Below, in pieces: positions 1 to 7,713 of a stretch of DNA of 28,403 nt. A program made the translations under genes and the position numbers. The stretch spans positions 1 through 28,403 of the forward strand of contig CAZVWS010000028.1 of the NCBI GenBank assembly GCA_964631255.1, written 5' to 3'. A model generated the notes under the pieces. The model made no database searches. It had not been told where the DNA came from and saw only the letters and a program-made list of their open reading frames with translations. How positions within the stretch are numbered: the first letter of the stretch is position 1; each line of letters begins with the position of its first letter. The DNA is from JBGZFC01 sp964631255 (lineage in GTDB: Bacteria > Bacteroidota > Bacteroidia > Bacteroidales > Dysgonomonadaceae).

Positions 1-47
1 CTTCGGAACCACAATCCGACGCTCTAACCAACTGAGCTACAACCACC
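1..47 (-). tRNA. tRNA-His (GTG), 3' part cut off by the window start
   Basis: Reading the minus strand from 47 there is an extra G at -1 (typical of tRNA-His), the 5' acceptor strand, T8-A9, a D arm with GCTC/GAGC pairing, and an anticodon stem of five pairs (bases 15-19 with 3-7). The seven-base anticodon loop has GTG at 12-10. The variable loop, T arm and 3' acceptor lie outside the window. The identity is firm from the anticodon and the G-1. Confidence 0.93.
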
Positions 48-63
48 ATGTTTTTTGAGGATA

Positions 64-95
64 CAAAGATAATACATATTTTTCAATTTGCACAA
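64..95 (-). promoter_or_regulatory. Bacteroidetes-type promoter for tRNA-His
   Basis: On the minus strand a perfect TATCTTTG (-7 consensus TAnnTTTG) lies at 71-64. A TTG (-33 element) lies at 95-93 with 21 bp between. The box sits about 17 bp before the tRNA 5' end, a fitting distance for a transcript start just upstream of the mature tRNA. Confidence 0.7.
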
Positions 96-123
96 AAAAT
101 AAATGAATAATTAATCCGATAAA

Positions 124-154
124 TTTCTACTTACAATAAAAAATTGTACATTTG
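124..154 (+). promoter_or_regulatory. Bacteroidetes-type promoter for the BFN-domain gene
   Basis: TACATTTG at 147-154 matches the TAnnTTTG -7 consensus. TTTC at 124-127 is one base from the TTTG -33 box, with 19 bp between them. The start codon follows 23 bp after the -7 box, implying a short leader. Confidence 0.6.
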
Positions 155-177
155 AAGTAATAAATAAAAGAATAGCA

Positions 178-774
178 GTGAATAACAAAGTAAAACTTTC
201 CATTCTCGGAATTTCGTATAGCCAGGTTCAGGCCGGGGCATACGCGCTCATCTTTGCCGAAGAAGACGGAATACGCCGTTTGCCCATCGTTATTGGCACG
301 CCCGAGGCGCAATCCATTGCCATTGTGATGGAAGGCATAAAACCACCACGCCCCTTGTCGCACGATTTGATGTCGAATATTTTTCAAGCACTGAACATAG
401 AACTAAAAGAAGTTTTTATTTATAAATTTGAAGATGGTGCTTTCTTTGCAGAGTTGTTAATCGAGGACAATGGCAAAGAGTATCGCATGGATTCGCGCAC
501 ATCCGATGCCGTGGCACTTGCCATCCGATGCAATGCCAAAATATATACAACCGAAGATATTATGCAAAATATGGGCATTGTTTTCGATGAACGAGAAGTG
601 AGTACCGACGAGCCATCTTCAACTCAAGCGGCAGAAACAGAGCAAATTGCAGAGGATATGTCTCAGTTAAGCATTTCTGCTTTGCAGAAAAAACTGGAAG
701 AGGCGGTGCAAGAAGAAAACTATGAACTGGCTACCCAGTTGCGCGACGAAATAGGGCGTAGAGAAAAAGCGTAA
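178..774 (+). CDS. Bifunctional nuclease domain (DUF151) protein with C-terminal UVR motif
   Basis: A 198-aa protein. Residues 1 to about 135 are a BFN/DUF151 domain: the family-type segment LPIVIGTPEAQSIA near residue 35, then the PRPLSHDLM and SRTSDAVALAIR motifs. Family members have been reported to have DNase/RNase activity, and in bacteria the true role is unclear. After an acidic linker (about 140-165), residues 168-195 form a UvrB/UvrC-type (UVR) helical hairpin (LQKKLEEAVQEENYELATQL), a common combination in Bacteroidota. The start codon is GTG; no better ATG lies nearby and it sits just after a good promoter. It is followed one base later by rsmE, so the two genes are very probably co-transcribed. 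The family call is secure; the cellular function is not. Confidence 0.93.
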   Translation: MNNKVKLSILGISYSQVQAGAYALIFAEEDGIRRLPIVIGTPEAQSIAIVMEGIKPPRPLSHDLMSNIFQALNIELKEVFIYKFEDGAFFAELLIEDNGKEYRMDSRTSDAVALAIRCNAKIYTTEDIMQNMGIVFDEREVSTDEPSSTQAAETEQIAEDMSQLSISALQKKLEEAVQEENYELATQLRDEIGRREKA

Positions 775-775
775 T

Positions 776-1483
776 ATGGAAGAATCTGTTTTTTATAATC
801 CCGATATTGCACAAAGCAGGCAGCTCACCGAGCAAGAATCGCAACATTGTGTCAAAGTATTGCGCATGAAAGAGGGCGATAAATTGGCTGTAGTGGATGG
901 AGCCGGGAAAATTTATACCTGTCGTCTTGTTCAAGCGCATCCCAAACACTGTTTAGTTCAGATTTTAGGAGTGAGGGAAACAACAAAAAATCGTTCTTTC
1001 GGTATCCATATAGCTTTTGCTCCAACCAAACAGATGGAAAGAAACGAGTGGTTTGTAGAAAAAGCAGTAGAAATGGGCGTGGATAGATTTACCCCGTTGC
1101 ATTGCGCTTTTTCCGAACGCAAAGAGATAAAAACGGACAGATTGGGCAAAATAATGATTGCGGCAATGAAGCAATCGCAACAAGCATTTTTGCCCGTTTT
1201 GGATGAGATGACACGTTTCAACTCTTTTGTTTCACAACCCATTGTAGGACAAAAATATATTGCGCACTGCTATGAATGGGACAAATCGGCTCTTTCAAAA
1301 ATTTGCCGAAAAGAAGAAAACACGACCCTTTTGATTGGTCCCGAAGGCGATTTTAGCGAAGCAGAAGTGAAGCTGGCTATCGAGAATGGATTTGTGCCCA
1401 TCAGCTTGGGCAGTAACAGACTGCGAACAGAAACTGCCTGTTTGGCAGCTTTGCACACCGTGCATGTGATAAATTCGTTGTGA
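776..1483 (+). CDS. rsmE: 16S rRNA (uracil-1498-N3)-methyltransferase RsmE
   Basis: A 235-aa protein, the normal length for RsmE, which methylates U1498 of 16S rRNA with SAM. It has the N-terminal PUA-like domain (QHCVKVLRMKEGD near residue 22) and the SPOUT methyltransferase domain with the trefoil-knot SAM motifs GPEGDFSEAE (near 187) and LGSNRLRTETA (near 210). KAVEMGVD near residue 97 is also family-typical. The ATG lies one base after the stop of the upstream BFN gene, so translation is likely coupled. It converges with the tRNA-Thr gene downstream and no separate terminator is visible between them. Confidence 0.96.
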   Translation: MEESVFYNPDIAQSRQLTEQESQHCVKVLRMKEGDKLAVVDGAGKIYTCRLVQAHPKHCLVQILGVRETTKNRSFGIHIAFAPTKQMERNEWFVEKAVEMGVDRFTPLHCAFSERKEIKTDRLGKIMIAAMKQSQQAFLPVLDEMTRFNSFVSQPIVGQKYIAHCYEWDKSALSKICRKEENTTLLIGPEGDFSEAEVKLAIENGFVPISLGSNRLRTETACLAALHTVHVINSL

Positions 1484-1515
1484 TAATTTAGATTGATTGT
1501 ACCAACCAATGTGCC

Positions 1516-1591
1516 TGGAGCCACAAGCGAGGTTCGAACTCGCGACCTACGCGTTACGAATGCGTTACTCTACCAACTGAGCTATTGTGGC
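1516..1591 (-). tRNA. tRNA-Thr (CGT), CCA encoded
   Basis: The full cloverleaf reads on the minus strand: acceptor GCCACAA pairs with TTGTGGC, discriminator T, and CCA encoded at 1518-1516. The D arm is GCTC/GAGT. The anticodon loop TTCGTAA gives CGT, decoding ACG. The T arm contains GTTCGAA. The last pair of the anticodon stem (31-39) is A-C rather than a Watson-Crick pair; the other four pair normally. Confidence 0.95.
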
Positions 1592-1605
1592 AAATTTTCG
1601 GTCTG

Positions 1606-1613
1606 CAAAATTA
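1606..1613 (-). promoter_or_regulatory. -7 box of the tRNA-Thr promoter
   Basis: On the minus strand TAATTTTG matches TAnnTTTG exactly and lies 14 bp before the tRNA 5' end. No exact TTTG is present at the -33 position, so only the -7 element is supported. Confidence 0.5.
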
Positions 1614-1683
1614 TAAAAAAATGGGGTAATAAACGGAATTGCATCTGTTTTTTTCCATTAATTTCTCCATAATTACAAATGAA

Positions 1684-1725
1684 AACCCGACTGCCTCTTT
1701 TCGAAACGGAAATAGCAGTCGGGTT
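1684..1725 (-). terminator. Rho-independent terminator of the 1778-2770 gene
   Basis: A perfect 11-bp inverted repeat (AACCCGACTGC at 1684-1694, complement at 1715-1725) with a 20-nt loop. On the minus strand it is followed by TTTTCATTT. It lies about 50 bp after the stop of the minus-strand T9SS gene. Confidence 0.8.
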
Positions 1726-1777
1726 GTTCTGTTTATCAATTGGTGGTTAAACCAATCTATGTTCTATCATATAGGTT

Positions 1778-2770
1778 TTATTTTGCAATAATGATGGGAG
1801 CAGTTACAACTGTAGCGTTTTCGTTGCTGATTACCATCCAATAAATACCGGCACTTAAATTATTGAAAGAGAAAGCATTTTCGCCACTTCTTATCTCAAC
1901 TTCTTGCAGAAGTTTTCCAGCCGAGTCAATCAATTTGCCTTTCAGATTGCTATCGAGTTTCGATGTCAATGTGAAGTTTCCATCCGATGGATTTGGATGG
2001 ATGCTAAAATCTTTGTTTGCCGAAACCTCATCTATTCCTGTTGGCAATGTAGCAAACTCATCTTCAGCTATGGGACCCCACTCGCCATTGGCGTTTTTAC
2101 CTCTTGCCAGTGCTTTGTATTTGGTGTTCTCTTTCAAAGACAACCATTCCCAAATATCTACGGCATACAATGCATAGTCGTTGGCAATAATCATATTCAT
2201 TGCTCCTTCAACACCTTCTGTTTCTACCAAAGCAAGCTCTGCCAAACCGTTGTAATAAACGGAAGTTTCTGCGTTTGGAGTGGTTTTTAGTATCACAGAG
2301 TTGGATGTGATGTTAGAAAGTTCAATCGTAATTTCAGAAACTCCGTCGCCACCCAAAGTGATTGTAGTTACTTCGGCTTTTACCAAAGGAAATGGTGTAT
2401 CGTTGCTACCGTAAGGTCTCACGAAAATTTCATATTCCGTTCCTGCCGAGAAGTCGGTGTATTCGTGGGTGTATTCGCCAAATTGTTGGATACCCCATTG
2501 TGTAACAAGCTCATCGATAGTCGTTCCAAATTGTGTGGCAAATGCTTCCATCTGACCTTTTGGCCCTGCAACAAAGTAGTAATATTCGCAAGATTCATTG
2601 GGAACAAAATTAATTTGCACCGATGTAGCTCCGATATTAGGGAATGTGATTTCAACCGACGGATCTACTTGGGTGTTTTTGAACGGATTTACTTTATCCT
2701 CTTGTGCAAAAAGTGTAGTGGAAACTCCTAAAAGTAATAAAAGGAAAAGTACATTTTTTTTCATATTCAT
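1778..2770 (-). CDS. Secreted protein with type IX secretion C-terminal sorting domain
   Basis: A 330-aa protein starting with a Sec signal peptide (charged MNMKKN, hydrophobic LFLLLLLGVSTTLFA, cleavage near AQ). The middle holds two fibronectin-III-like beta-sandwich stretches, each with repeated phrases of the type 'S V xx T/N' and 'EYEIFVRPYG'. The last ~80 residues, from IDEVSANKDF onward, are a Por/T9SS type A sorting tail with the HPNPSDGNF motif, the 'AGIYWMVI' block and a basic end. The protein should cross the outer membrane through the type IX system and be released or surface-anchored. It stands alone and is closed by the terminator at 1684-1725. The first Met is used; the Met two codons later is equally possible. 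The ligand or substrate is unknown. Confidence 0.88.
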   Translation of the reverse strand: MNMKKNVLFLLLLLGVSTTLFAQEDKVNPFKNTQVDPSVEITFPNIGATSVQINFVPNESCEYYYFVAGPKGQMEAFATQFGTTIDELVTQWGIQQFGEYTHEYTDFSAGTEYEIFVRPYGSNDTPFPLVKAEVTTITLGGDGVSEITIELSNITSNSVILKTTPNAETSVYYNGLAELALVETEGVEGAMNMIIANDYALYAVDIWEWLSLKENTKYKALARGKNANGEWGPIAEDEFATLPTGIDEVSANKDFSIHPNPSDGNFTLTSKLDSNLKGKLIDSAGKLLQEVEIRSGENAFSFNNLSAGIYWMVISNENATVVTAPIIIAK

Positions 2771-2852
2771 TTTTTTAATTTAAATTGTTGTTATTTCGTT
2801 AGAATGAAATTTATTGTCTTGTTTGAACAAAGAAAGAGGGATAATGTTTTTC

Positions 2853-2884
2853 CCGATTGGCTATTTTTTGTTTCAGCTAATCGG
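2853..2884 (-). terminator. Possible weak terminator hairpin after the beta-propeller gene
   Basis: An imperfect 10-bp inverted repeat (2853-2862 with 2875-2884, one non-Watson-Crick pair) begins 8 bp after the stop of the 2892-4427 gene. Downstream on the minus strand is only a mixed A/T run, not a clean T tract, so the terminator role is uncertain. Confidence 0.35.
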
Positions 2885-2891
2885 CTCTTTC

Positions 2892-4427
2892 TTAGAATAA
2901 ATATTCCCAAAACATCTCCTTGTTCGTAGAGATGAGCCTGTTTTTGGTTAAGAACATATTTGGTGAACTCCGGAATGCCAAAATTGGTTTTCCGAAAGCG
3001 TCGCAAAGAAAAAATTGCTCGTTGTTGTTGGTCAATATCCGGTGGCTATCGTTCTCCATTGTCTGCTCAAACACATCGTTTTTGTTGTATTTCAACTCCG
3101 ATTGTAAATCGTCTGTCAACGAAAAAATACGGTTTTGAGTGGTTTGCAAAAAGTTTTGTTCGGGATAATCTTGGGCAATATCAAAAAATGTAGAATCGTT
3201 GCGACGAACAAAAATTCCCGACTCAATAAATGCTTGCAGATATTCGTCTTTTTCCAATTCAAAAGTTTTTTCGTTTATCAAACTACCATCCAAAAGCGAA
3301 TAGGTTACTACTTTATTTTCAAAAACCAAAAACAACAGGTCGTTTATAACCTGGTAATTGCGAATAAAATCTTTCTTTTCGGGAATGGTTTGCAAATAAA
3401 GTTTCTTGCCCGTTTGCAAATTGAATGCCGCGATATATGGGTCGCCAATTTTTGAAAATCCACCGTTGTAAAAAGCGTAGCCTCTGTTTATCATATAGAT
3501 AACAGAATCTTTGAGAAAAATGGACGATTTGGATGTCCGTTTTTCGGGTAGTGGAGTGCTCCAAATTATTTCGCCTTGGCTGTTAACTCGAGAAATCATC
3601 TCTTTGGATGCCAAAATAGTGTTGTTCTCTTCATCAATAAGCATGTTAGAAACCATTTCCGTTACTTCGTCGGGATTTGTTTGAATAACCAATTGCCCGG
3701 TAAGTACTCCCAACAAAATGCCGACAGCATTGGTGGCAATCATACCGCCCACTTTGTAGTGGCTGGTTTTTGCTTGATAAGTCCATCCGTTTCCGGTGTG
3801 TAAGTTCATTGCCTGAATACCGTTCACGGCAATGAGTAAAACCGAATCCGAAAGCAGATAAGCATCGTTCCAACCGTGAGTGCGGTCTATTTTTTTGCTC
3901 CAAAGCGAGTTGCCGTTGGTCATGTCGATAGCCGTCAGGTTGTTTGAGGCTTGGTTTTTTGGATAACCCAAACCAATATTTTGCTCGGGAGAGATGTAGT
4001 AAAAATCGTAGTTGTTTTCCCACAAAACATTGCCCGTTTCTTCCTCGAGACAGAAATGTTTGTTTTGGGTTGAGTAGAAGAGAAAACTGTCTTGAAACCG
4101 GATGTCAAATCGGTTGTATTTCACATCTTTGCTCCATTTTGCTACTTTGTCATCCAATCCAACCATGGCTATGTAGCCTTTGTTTTTGAAAGTAGTGCCA
4201 CTTTTGTTGGTTTCGCGTAGTTCTAACAACAGATTATCTGAAGCCCGATTCAAGTGCATCCGATATATTGGAAGGCGCGGTTTATAATATTTCACAACCA
4301 CATCTTTGTTCTCAAAATCTTTCCCGATGATGGTGTCGTTCGACACGAAAAAATCGGTACTCGCATTTTGGGCTTTCACGCTTATCAAAAAGCACAAAAC
4401 AAGAAGTGTAGTAAATATTTTTTTCAT
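2892..4427 (-). CDS. Exported PQQ-like beta-propeller repeat protein
   Basis: A 511-aa protein with an N-terminal Sec signal peptide (MKKIFTTLLVLCFLISVKAQ). The body is built of repeated beta-strand blocks in the style of PQQ/quinoprotein propeller repeats: phrases such as TGNVLWENN, TNGNSLWSKKI, QGEIIWSTPLP and LQTGKKLYLQT recur about every 45-60 residues, giving perhaps six to eight blades. No Cys ring or other quinone-binding set can be assigned by eye, so enzymatic use of PQQ is not supported; many members are structural or binding proteins. There is no lipoprotein Cys and no T9SS tail, so it is probably periplasmic. It lies downstream of secDF but is separated from it by a strong terminator and has its own likely promoter, so it is a single-gene unit. 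Confidence 0.75.
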   Translation of the reverse strand: MKKIFTTLLVLCFLISVKAQNASTDFFVSNDTIIGKDFENKDVVVKYYKPRLPIYRMHLNRASDNLLLELRETNKSGTTFKNKGYIAMVGLDDKVAKWSKDVKYNRFDIRFQDSFLFYSTQNKHFCLEEETGNVLWENNYDFYYISPEQNIGLGYPKNQASNNLTAIDMTNGNSLWSKKIDRTHGWNDAYLLSDSVLLIAVNGIQAMNLHTGNGWTYQAKTSHYKVGGMIATNAVGILLGVLTGQLVIQTNPDEVTEMVSNMLIDEENNTILASKEMISRVNSQGEIIWSTPLPEKRTSKSSIFLKDSVIYMINRGYAFYNGGFSKIGDPYIAAFNLQTGKKLYLQTIPEKKDFIRNYQVINDLLFLVFENKVVTYSLLDGSLINEKTFELEKDEYLQAFIESGIFVRRNDSTFFDIAQDYPEQNFLQTTQNRIFSLTDDLQSELKYNKNDVFEQTMENDSHRILTNNNEQFFLCDAFGKPILAFRSSPNMFLTKNRLISTNKEMFWEYLF

Positions 4428-4437
4428 TTTTTAGAGA

Positions 4438-4467
4438 CAAATAGACCTGTTTTTTATAAATACCAAA
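4438..4467 (-). promoter_or_regulatory. Probable promoter of the beta-propeller gene
   Basis: On the minus strand TCTATTTG (7 of 8 to TAnnTTTG) lies at 4445-4438. TTTTG ends at 4464, 18 bp upstream. The -33 box overlaps the 3' arm of the preceding terminator hairpin. Confidence 0.4.
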
Positions 4468-4499
4468 AGAAACGGGCTGATTGGCAACCCGTTTCTTTT
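4465..4499 (-). terminator. Terminator of secDF
   Basis: A perfect 12-bp inverted repeat (AAAAGAAACGGG at 4465-4476, complement at 4488-4499) with an 11-nt loop. The 3' arm on the minus strand ends in TTTCTTTT. It begins 35 bp after the secDF stop. The symmetric A/T ends would let it work in both directions, but no plus-strand gene needs it. Confidence 0.85.
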
Positions 4500-4533
4500 C
4501 TACAAATATTTTTTACCTATGGAATAGGTTGAA

Positions 4534-7494
4534 TTAGTTGGCATTTTTGCGTTGACCTTTCATGATGTAGTATGCCACCGGCGATGCCAAGAACAAGCTG
4601 GTTACAGTACCTACAACTACCCCAATCAACATAGCAAATACGAAACTTCTAACCGCGTCGCCACCAAAGAATAAGATACAGATAATTACAAGAGTTGTAC
4701 TTAAACCGGTGTTGATGGTACGTGCCAAAACGGCATTCATTGAGTCGTTGAACAGCGCACGCAAATCACGTTTGGGGTATAGTTGGTGCATCTCGCGGAA
4801 GCGGTCAAATACAACCACCTTATCGTTGATAGAATAACCCACGATGGTAAGAATAGCAGCAACAAACGTTTGGTCAATCTCCATAGAGAAAGGCATGATT
4901 TTCCAAAGTAACGAATAGAATCCAATTACTGCAAACGAGTCAACTGCCAAAGCAGCAACCGTTCCGATAGAGAATGCCCAATTGCGGAAACGTGCAAAAA
5001 TGTAGATTCCCATACACACCAATGCAATGGCAAGTGCCAGGAAGGCGTTTTTCATCGTGTCTTCAGCCACGCTTGGTCCTACTTTTTGCGAGCTTTGGAT
5101 GTGGTCGTTAATCGTGCTTCCCGGAGTGATGTAATCTTTCAATCCTTCACCCAACAAGCCAATCAAATCTTCTTCTACTGTATCGCTTTCAGATTCAATC
5201 ATGTAGTTGGTCGAGATACGTACCTGATTGCTCGAACCAATGGTGATTACTTGTGCCGAACCGCCCAAAATGGGTTGCAATGCCTCTTCGATATCGCCCG
5301 TTTTCACGGGTTGGTCAAATCGGACGATATAGTTGCGTCCTCCGGTGAAGTCGATACCGGTATTCAGTTTCAGAGCGAAAAGAGAAACCACGCTTACCAC
5401 GCCAAAAATGGCGATAGCAATGATTACTTTTCGACTGTTTTTAATGAAATCGAAACTATATTCGTTGAAGATGGCTCTGGAGAAACCTGTGTTGAACGTT
5501 AGGTTTTGCCATTTTCCTCTGTTGAATTGGAATTCGTAAACCAGACGAGTCAAGAACACGGCTGTTAAGAATGAAACGGCAATACCAATAATCAATGTAA
5601 CGGCGAAACCTTTGATAGGTCCTGTACCAAAAATGGCAAGAATAATACCGGTAATGATGGTTGTCAAGTTGGAGTCGAGAATAGCGGAGAACGCGTTTTT
5701 ATAACCGTCTTCCAATGCTTTTCTAAGCGATTTGCCGTTTGCCAACTCCTCTTTGATACGTTCGTTGATAAGTACGTTGGCATCTACCGCCATGGCGAGT
5801 GATAGAATCATACCCGCGATACCCGGTAGCGTGAGCACTGCTTGGAATGCTGCCAAAATACCCAAAGTAAAGAAGAAGTTGATTAACAACGCGGTGTTGA
5901 TAACCATACCCGGAATGATGCCGTAAAGCAGGCAAGTAAATATAAATAGTACGATGAGGGCGATGATAAACGATACGAAACCGTCTGAAATGGCTTCTTT
6001 ACCCAACGAAGGACCTACCACGTCTTCTTGCACAATGCGTACACCGGCTTTCATCTTACCCGATTTCAATACGTTTTCTAAGTCTCGTGCCTCGTCGGGA
6101 GAGAAGTTTCCGCTGATGGATGAGCGTCCGCCTTCAATTTTATCGTTTACACGTGGAGCCGAATAAACGTATCCGTCCAAAACAATGGCGATAGAGTTTC
6201 CTTTTTCTGCTCCGGTTATTGTTGCCCAACGGCTCGCGCCCGATGAGTTCATATTCATGCTCACCTCCCATGCCGAGCCTTGTTGTCCTTGGTCTGCTTT
6301 GGCATTTACTACCACGTCGCCGTCTAATGCCGGACCGCGTTTGGTGCCATCGCCTTTCAAAGCAAAGAGCTCGAAATAGGTTTCGCGTTGGTCAATAGCT
6401 TTGAATCCCCATTTGAAGCGAACATCGGCGGGAATAACATCTTTGTATTTTTGGATGAGGAAGTTTACTGCAGCGGTATCCAATTTTGAAACAGTACCCA
6501 CGATGGGGCCGGAAGCTCCGGTCATGGCAAAATATGGTTGTTCAAAATATTCGACAAAACTTTTTGTAATTTCTACTGTTGGTTCGTCTTCTACCACGGG
6601 AGTAGTTGCCGGTTGTGGCGCGGCAGCCAAAAGCGAATCGCTTACCACAGTAGAATCTGTTGGCACGGTTGTTTCATCGGTTGCAACTTCTTCAGTAGCT
6701 GTTTCGGTTGGCGATTTGGTTTGTTTGGCACGTGCATATTCTGCCGAACGGATATTTATTTCGTTGAAATAGGTACCCAATTCGTTCACGTTGTAAGTTT
6801 TCCAAAACTCTAAGTTGGCACTTCCTTGCAATAGGTTTCTAACACGTTCGGGTTCGGTAATACCGGGCATCTCTATCAGGATGCGTTCGGCTTGATCCAA
6901 ACGTTGGATGTTTGGAGCTACTACACCAAATCGGTCGATACGTGTGCGTAGCACGTTGAACGAGTTGTCGGCTGTGGCAGCTACCTCTTTTCTTAGTACG
7001 GAAATTACCTCGTCGTTGGTGGCGTTAGGATTTACCCTATCGCTCATGGTAATGCTAAAGATGTTTGCCAGTTTGCCTGTCGGATTTATTTTTTCGTAAT
7101 TTTGTTTGAATAACGTGATAAAATCGGATGAAGAACCTTTTTTGTTTTGCAACACGGTTTCTTGTAACGCATTATTAAACTGTGGGTCGTCGGTGTTTGC
7201 CAAAGCTTTCAATACTTGTGCTACATCCATTTCCACTATCACGTTCATACCGCCTTTTAGGTCGAGACCCAAACCGATTTCTCTTTCACGTACTTGTTTT
7301 AGTGTGTAAGCATTCAGATACACTTTTTCGGTAGAAAGTGAATCGAGATACTGATTTTTCAATTCTAAGTTTCCCTTTGCATACTCGTTGGCTTTTTTGT
7401 CGTAATGCCTGCTTACCAATGTAAAAGACAAATAAAACAAACAAATCAGCGTAAGTAAGATCGCGAAAACCCTAATAAATCCTTTGTTTTGCAT
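4534..7494 (-). CDS. secDF: Protein translocase subunit SecDF (fused SecD-SecF)
   Basis: A 986-aa inner-membrane protein that uses the proton motive force to complete Sec-dependent export. The N-terminal transmembrane helix is at about 8-30, followed by the SecD signature GLGLDLKGGMNVIVEMD near residue 75 and the periplasmic P1 domain. The latter holds a Thr/Glu/Pro-rich low-complexity insertion (about 250-310), common in Bacteroidota SecDF. The SecD helices follow (about 510-640), including the AMAVDANVLINERIKEEL block. The SecF half begins near 670 with its own first helix, then NTGIDFTGGRNYIVRF, and ends with five helices carrying TIVGYSINDKVVVFDRFRE. It is a single-gene unit with its own promoter about 120 bp upstream and a strong terminator. 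Length and both signatures fit the fused Bacteroidota form exactly. Confidence 0.98.
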   Translation of the reverse strand: MQNKGFIRVFAILLTLICLFYLSFTLVSRHYDKKANEYAKGNLELKNQYLDSLSTEKVYLNAYTLKQVREREIGLGLDLKGGMNVIVEMDVAQVLKALANTDDPQFNNALQETVLQNKKGSSSDFITLFKQNYEKINPTGKLANIFSITMSDRVNPNATNDEVISVLRKEVAATADNSFNVLRTRIDRFGVVAPNIQRLDQAERILIEMPGITEPERVRNLLQGSANLEFWKTYNVNELGTYFNEINIRSAEYARAKQTKSPTETATEEVATDETTVPTDSTVVSDSLLAAAPQPATTPVVEDEPTVEITKSFVEYFEQPYFAMTGASGPIVGTVSKLDTAAVNFLIQKYKDVIPADVRFKWGFKAIDQRETYFELFALKGDGTKRGPALDGDVVVNAKADQGQQGSAWEVSMNMNSSGASRWATITGAEKGNSIAIVLDGYVYSAPRVNDKIEGGRSSISGNFSPDEARDLENVLKSGKMKAGVRIVQEDVVGPSLGKEAISDGFVSFIIALIVLFIFTCLLYGIIPGMVINTALLINFFFTLGILAAFQAVLTLPGIAGMILSLAMAVDANVLINERIKEELANGKSLRKALEDGYKNAFSAILDSNLTTIITGIILAIFGTGPIKGFAVTLIIGIAVSFLTAVFLTRLVYEFQFNRGKWQNLTFNTGFSRAIFNEYSFDFIKNSRKVIIAIAIFGVVSVVSLFALKLNTGIDFTGGRNYIVRFDQPVKTGDIEEALQPILGGSAQVITIGSSNQVRISTNYMIESESDTVEEDLIGLLGEGLKDYITPGSTINDHIQSSQKVGPSVAEDTMKNAFLALAIALVCMGIYIFARFRNWAFSIGTVAALAVDSFAVIGFYSLLWKIMPFSMEIDQTFVAAILTIVGYSINDKVVVFDRFREMHQLYPKRDLRALFNDSMNAVLARTINTGLSTTLVIICILFFGGDAVRSFVFAMLIGVVVGTVTSLFLASPVAYYIMKGQRKNAN

Positions 7495-7615
7495 TTCAAT
7501 ATTACTTTTTTTATTATTTATTTGTTGAAATAATTGATTAAATTATAGCTTGTTAGTTGTGTAAAAAGAGTGTGTGTATATTGCCCTTGGCGGGCGATAC
7601 CTATTTTTTAGCGTG

Positions 7616-7644
7616 CAAATATACACTTTTTCATTATCAACAAA
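7616..7644 (-). promoter_or_regulatory. Promoter of secDF with ~115-nt leader
   Basis: TATATTTG on the minus strand at 7623-7616 is an exact -7 box. TTTG lies at 7644-7641, 17 bp upstream, inside the A/T end of the preceding terminator. The implied leader of roughly 115 nt includes a GC-rich hairpin near 7583-7595 (GCCC/GGGC). The rest of the leader is A/T-rich without an obvious riboswitch or leader peptide. Confidence 0.6.
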
Positions 7645-7649
7645 AAATT

Positions 7650-7682
7650 ATCGTCAGAATATTTTCGCAATATTCCGACGAT
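7650..7682 (-). terminator. Terminator of the 7714-8817 gene
   Basis: A 14-bp inverted repeat (7650-7663 with 7669-7682). Its only non-canonical pair is a G-U wobble in minus-strand RNA and an A-C mismatch in plus-strand RNA, which points to minus-strand use. The loop is 5 nt and the minus strand continues AATTTTTTG. Confidence 0.85.
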
Positions 7683-7713
7683 TTGTCTTATTTATTAGAA
7701 AAATGCCCGATGT

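Noticed and set aside
958..1242. Open frames opposite rsmE and similar antisense frames across the window
   Set aside because: They lie inside well-supported genes on the other strand, lack family features and show no promoter or spacing support.
2892..4427. PQQ-dependent dehydrogenase
   Set aside because: Only the propeller-like repeat pattern is seen; no vicinal Cys pair or other cofactor-site residues could be identified.
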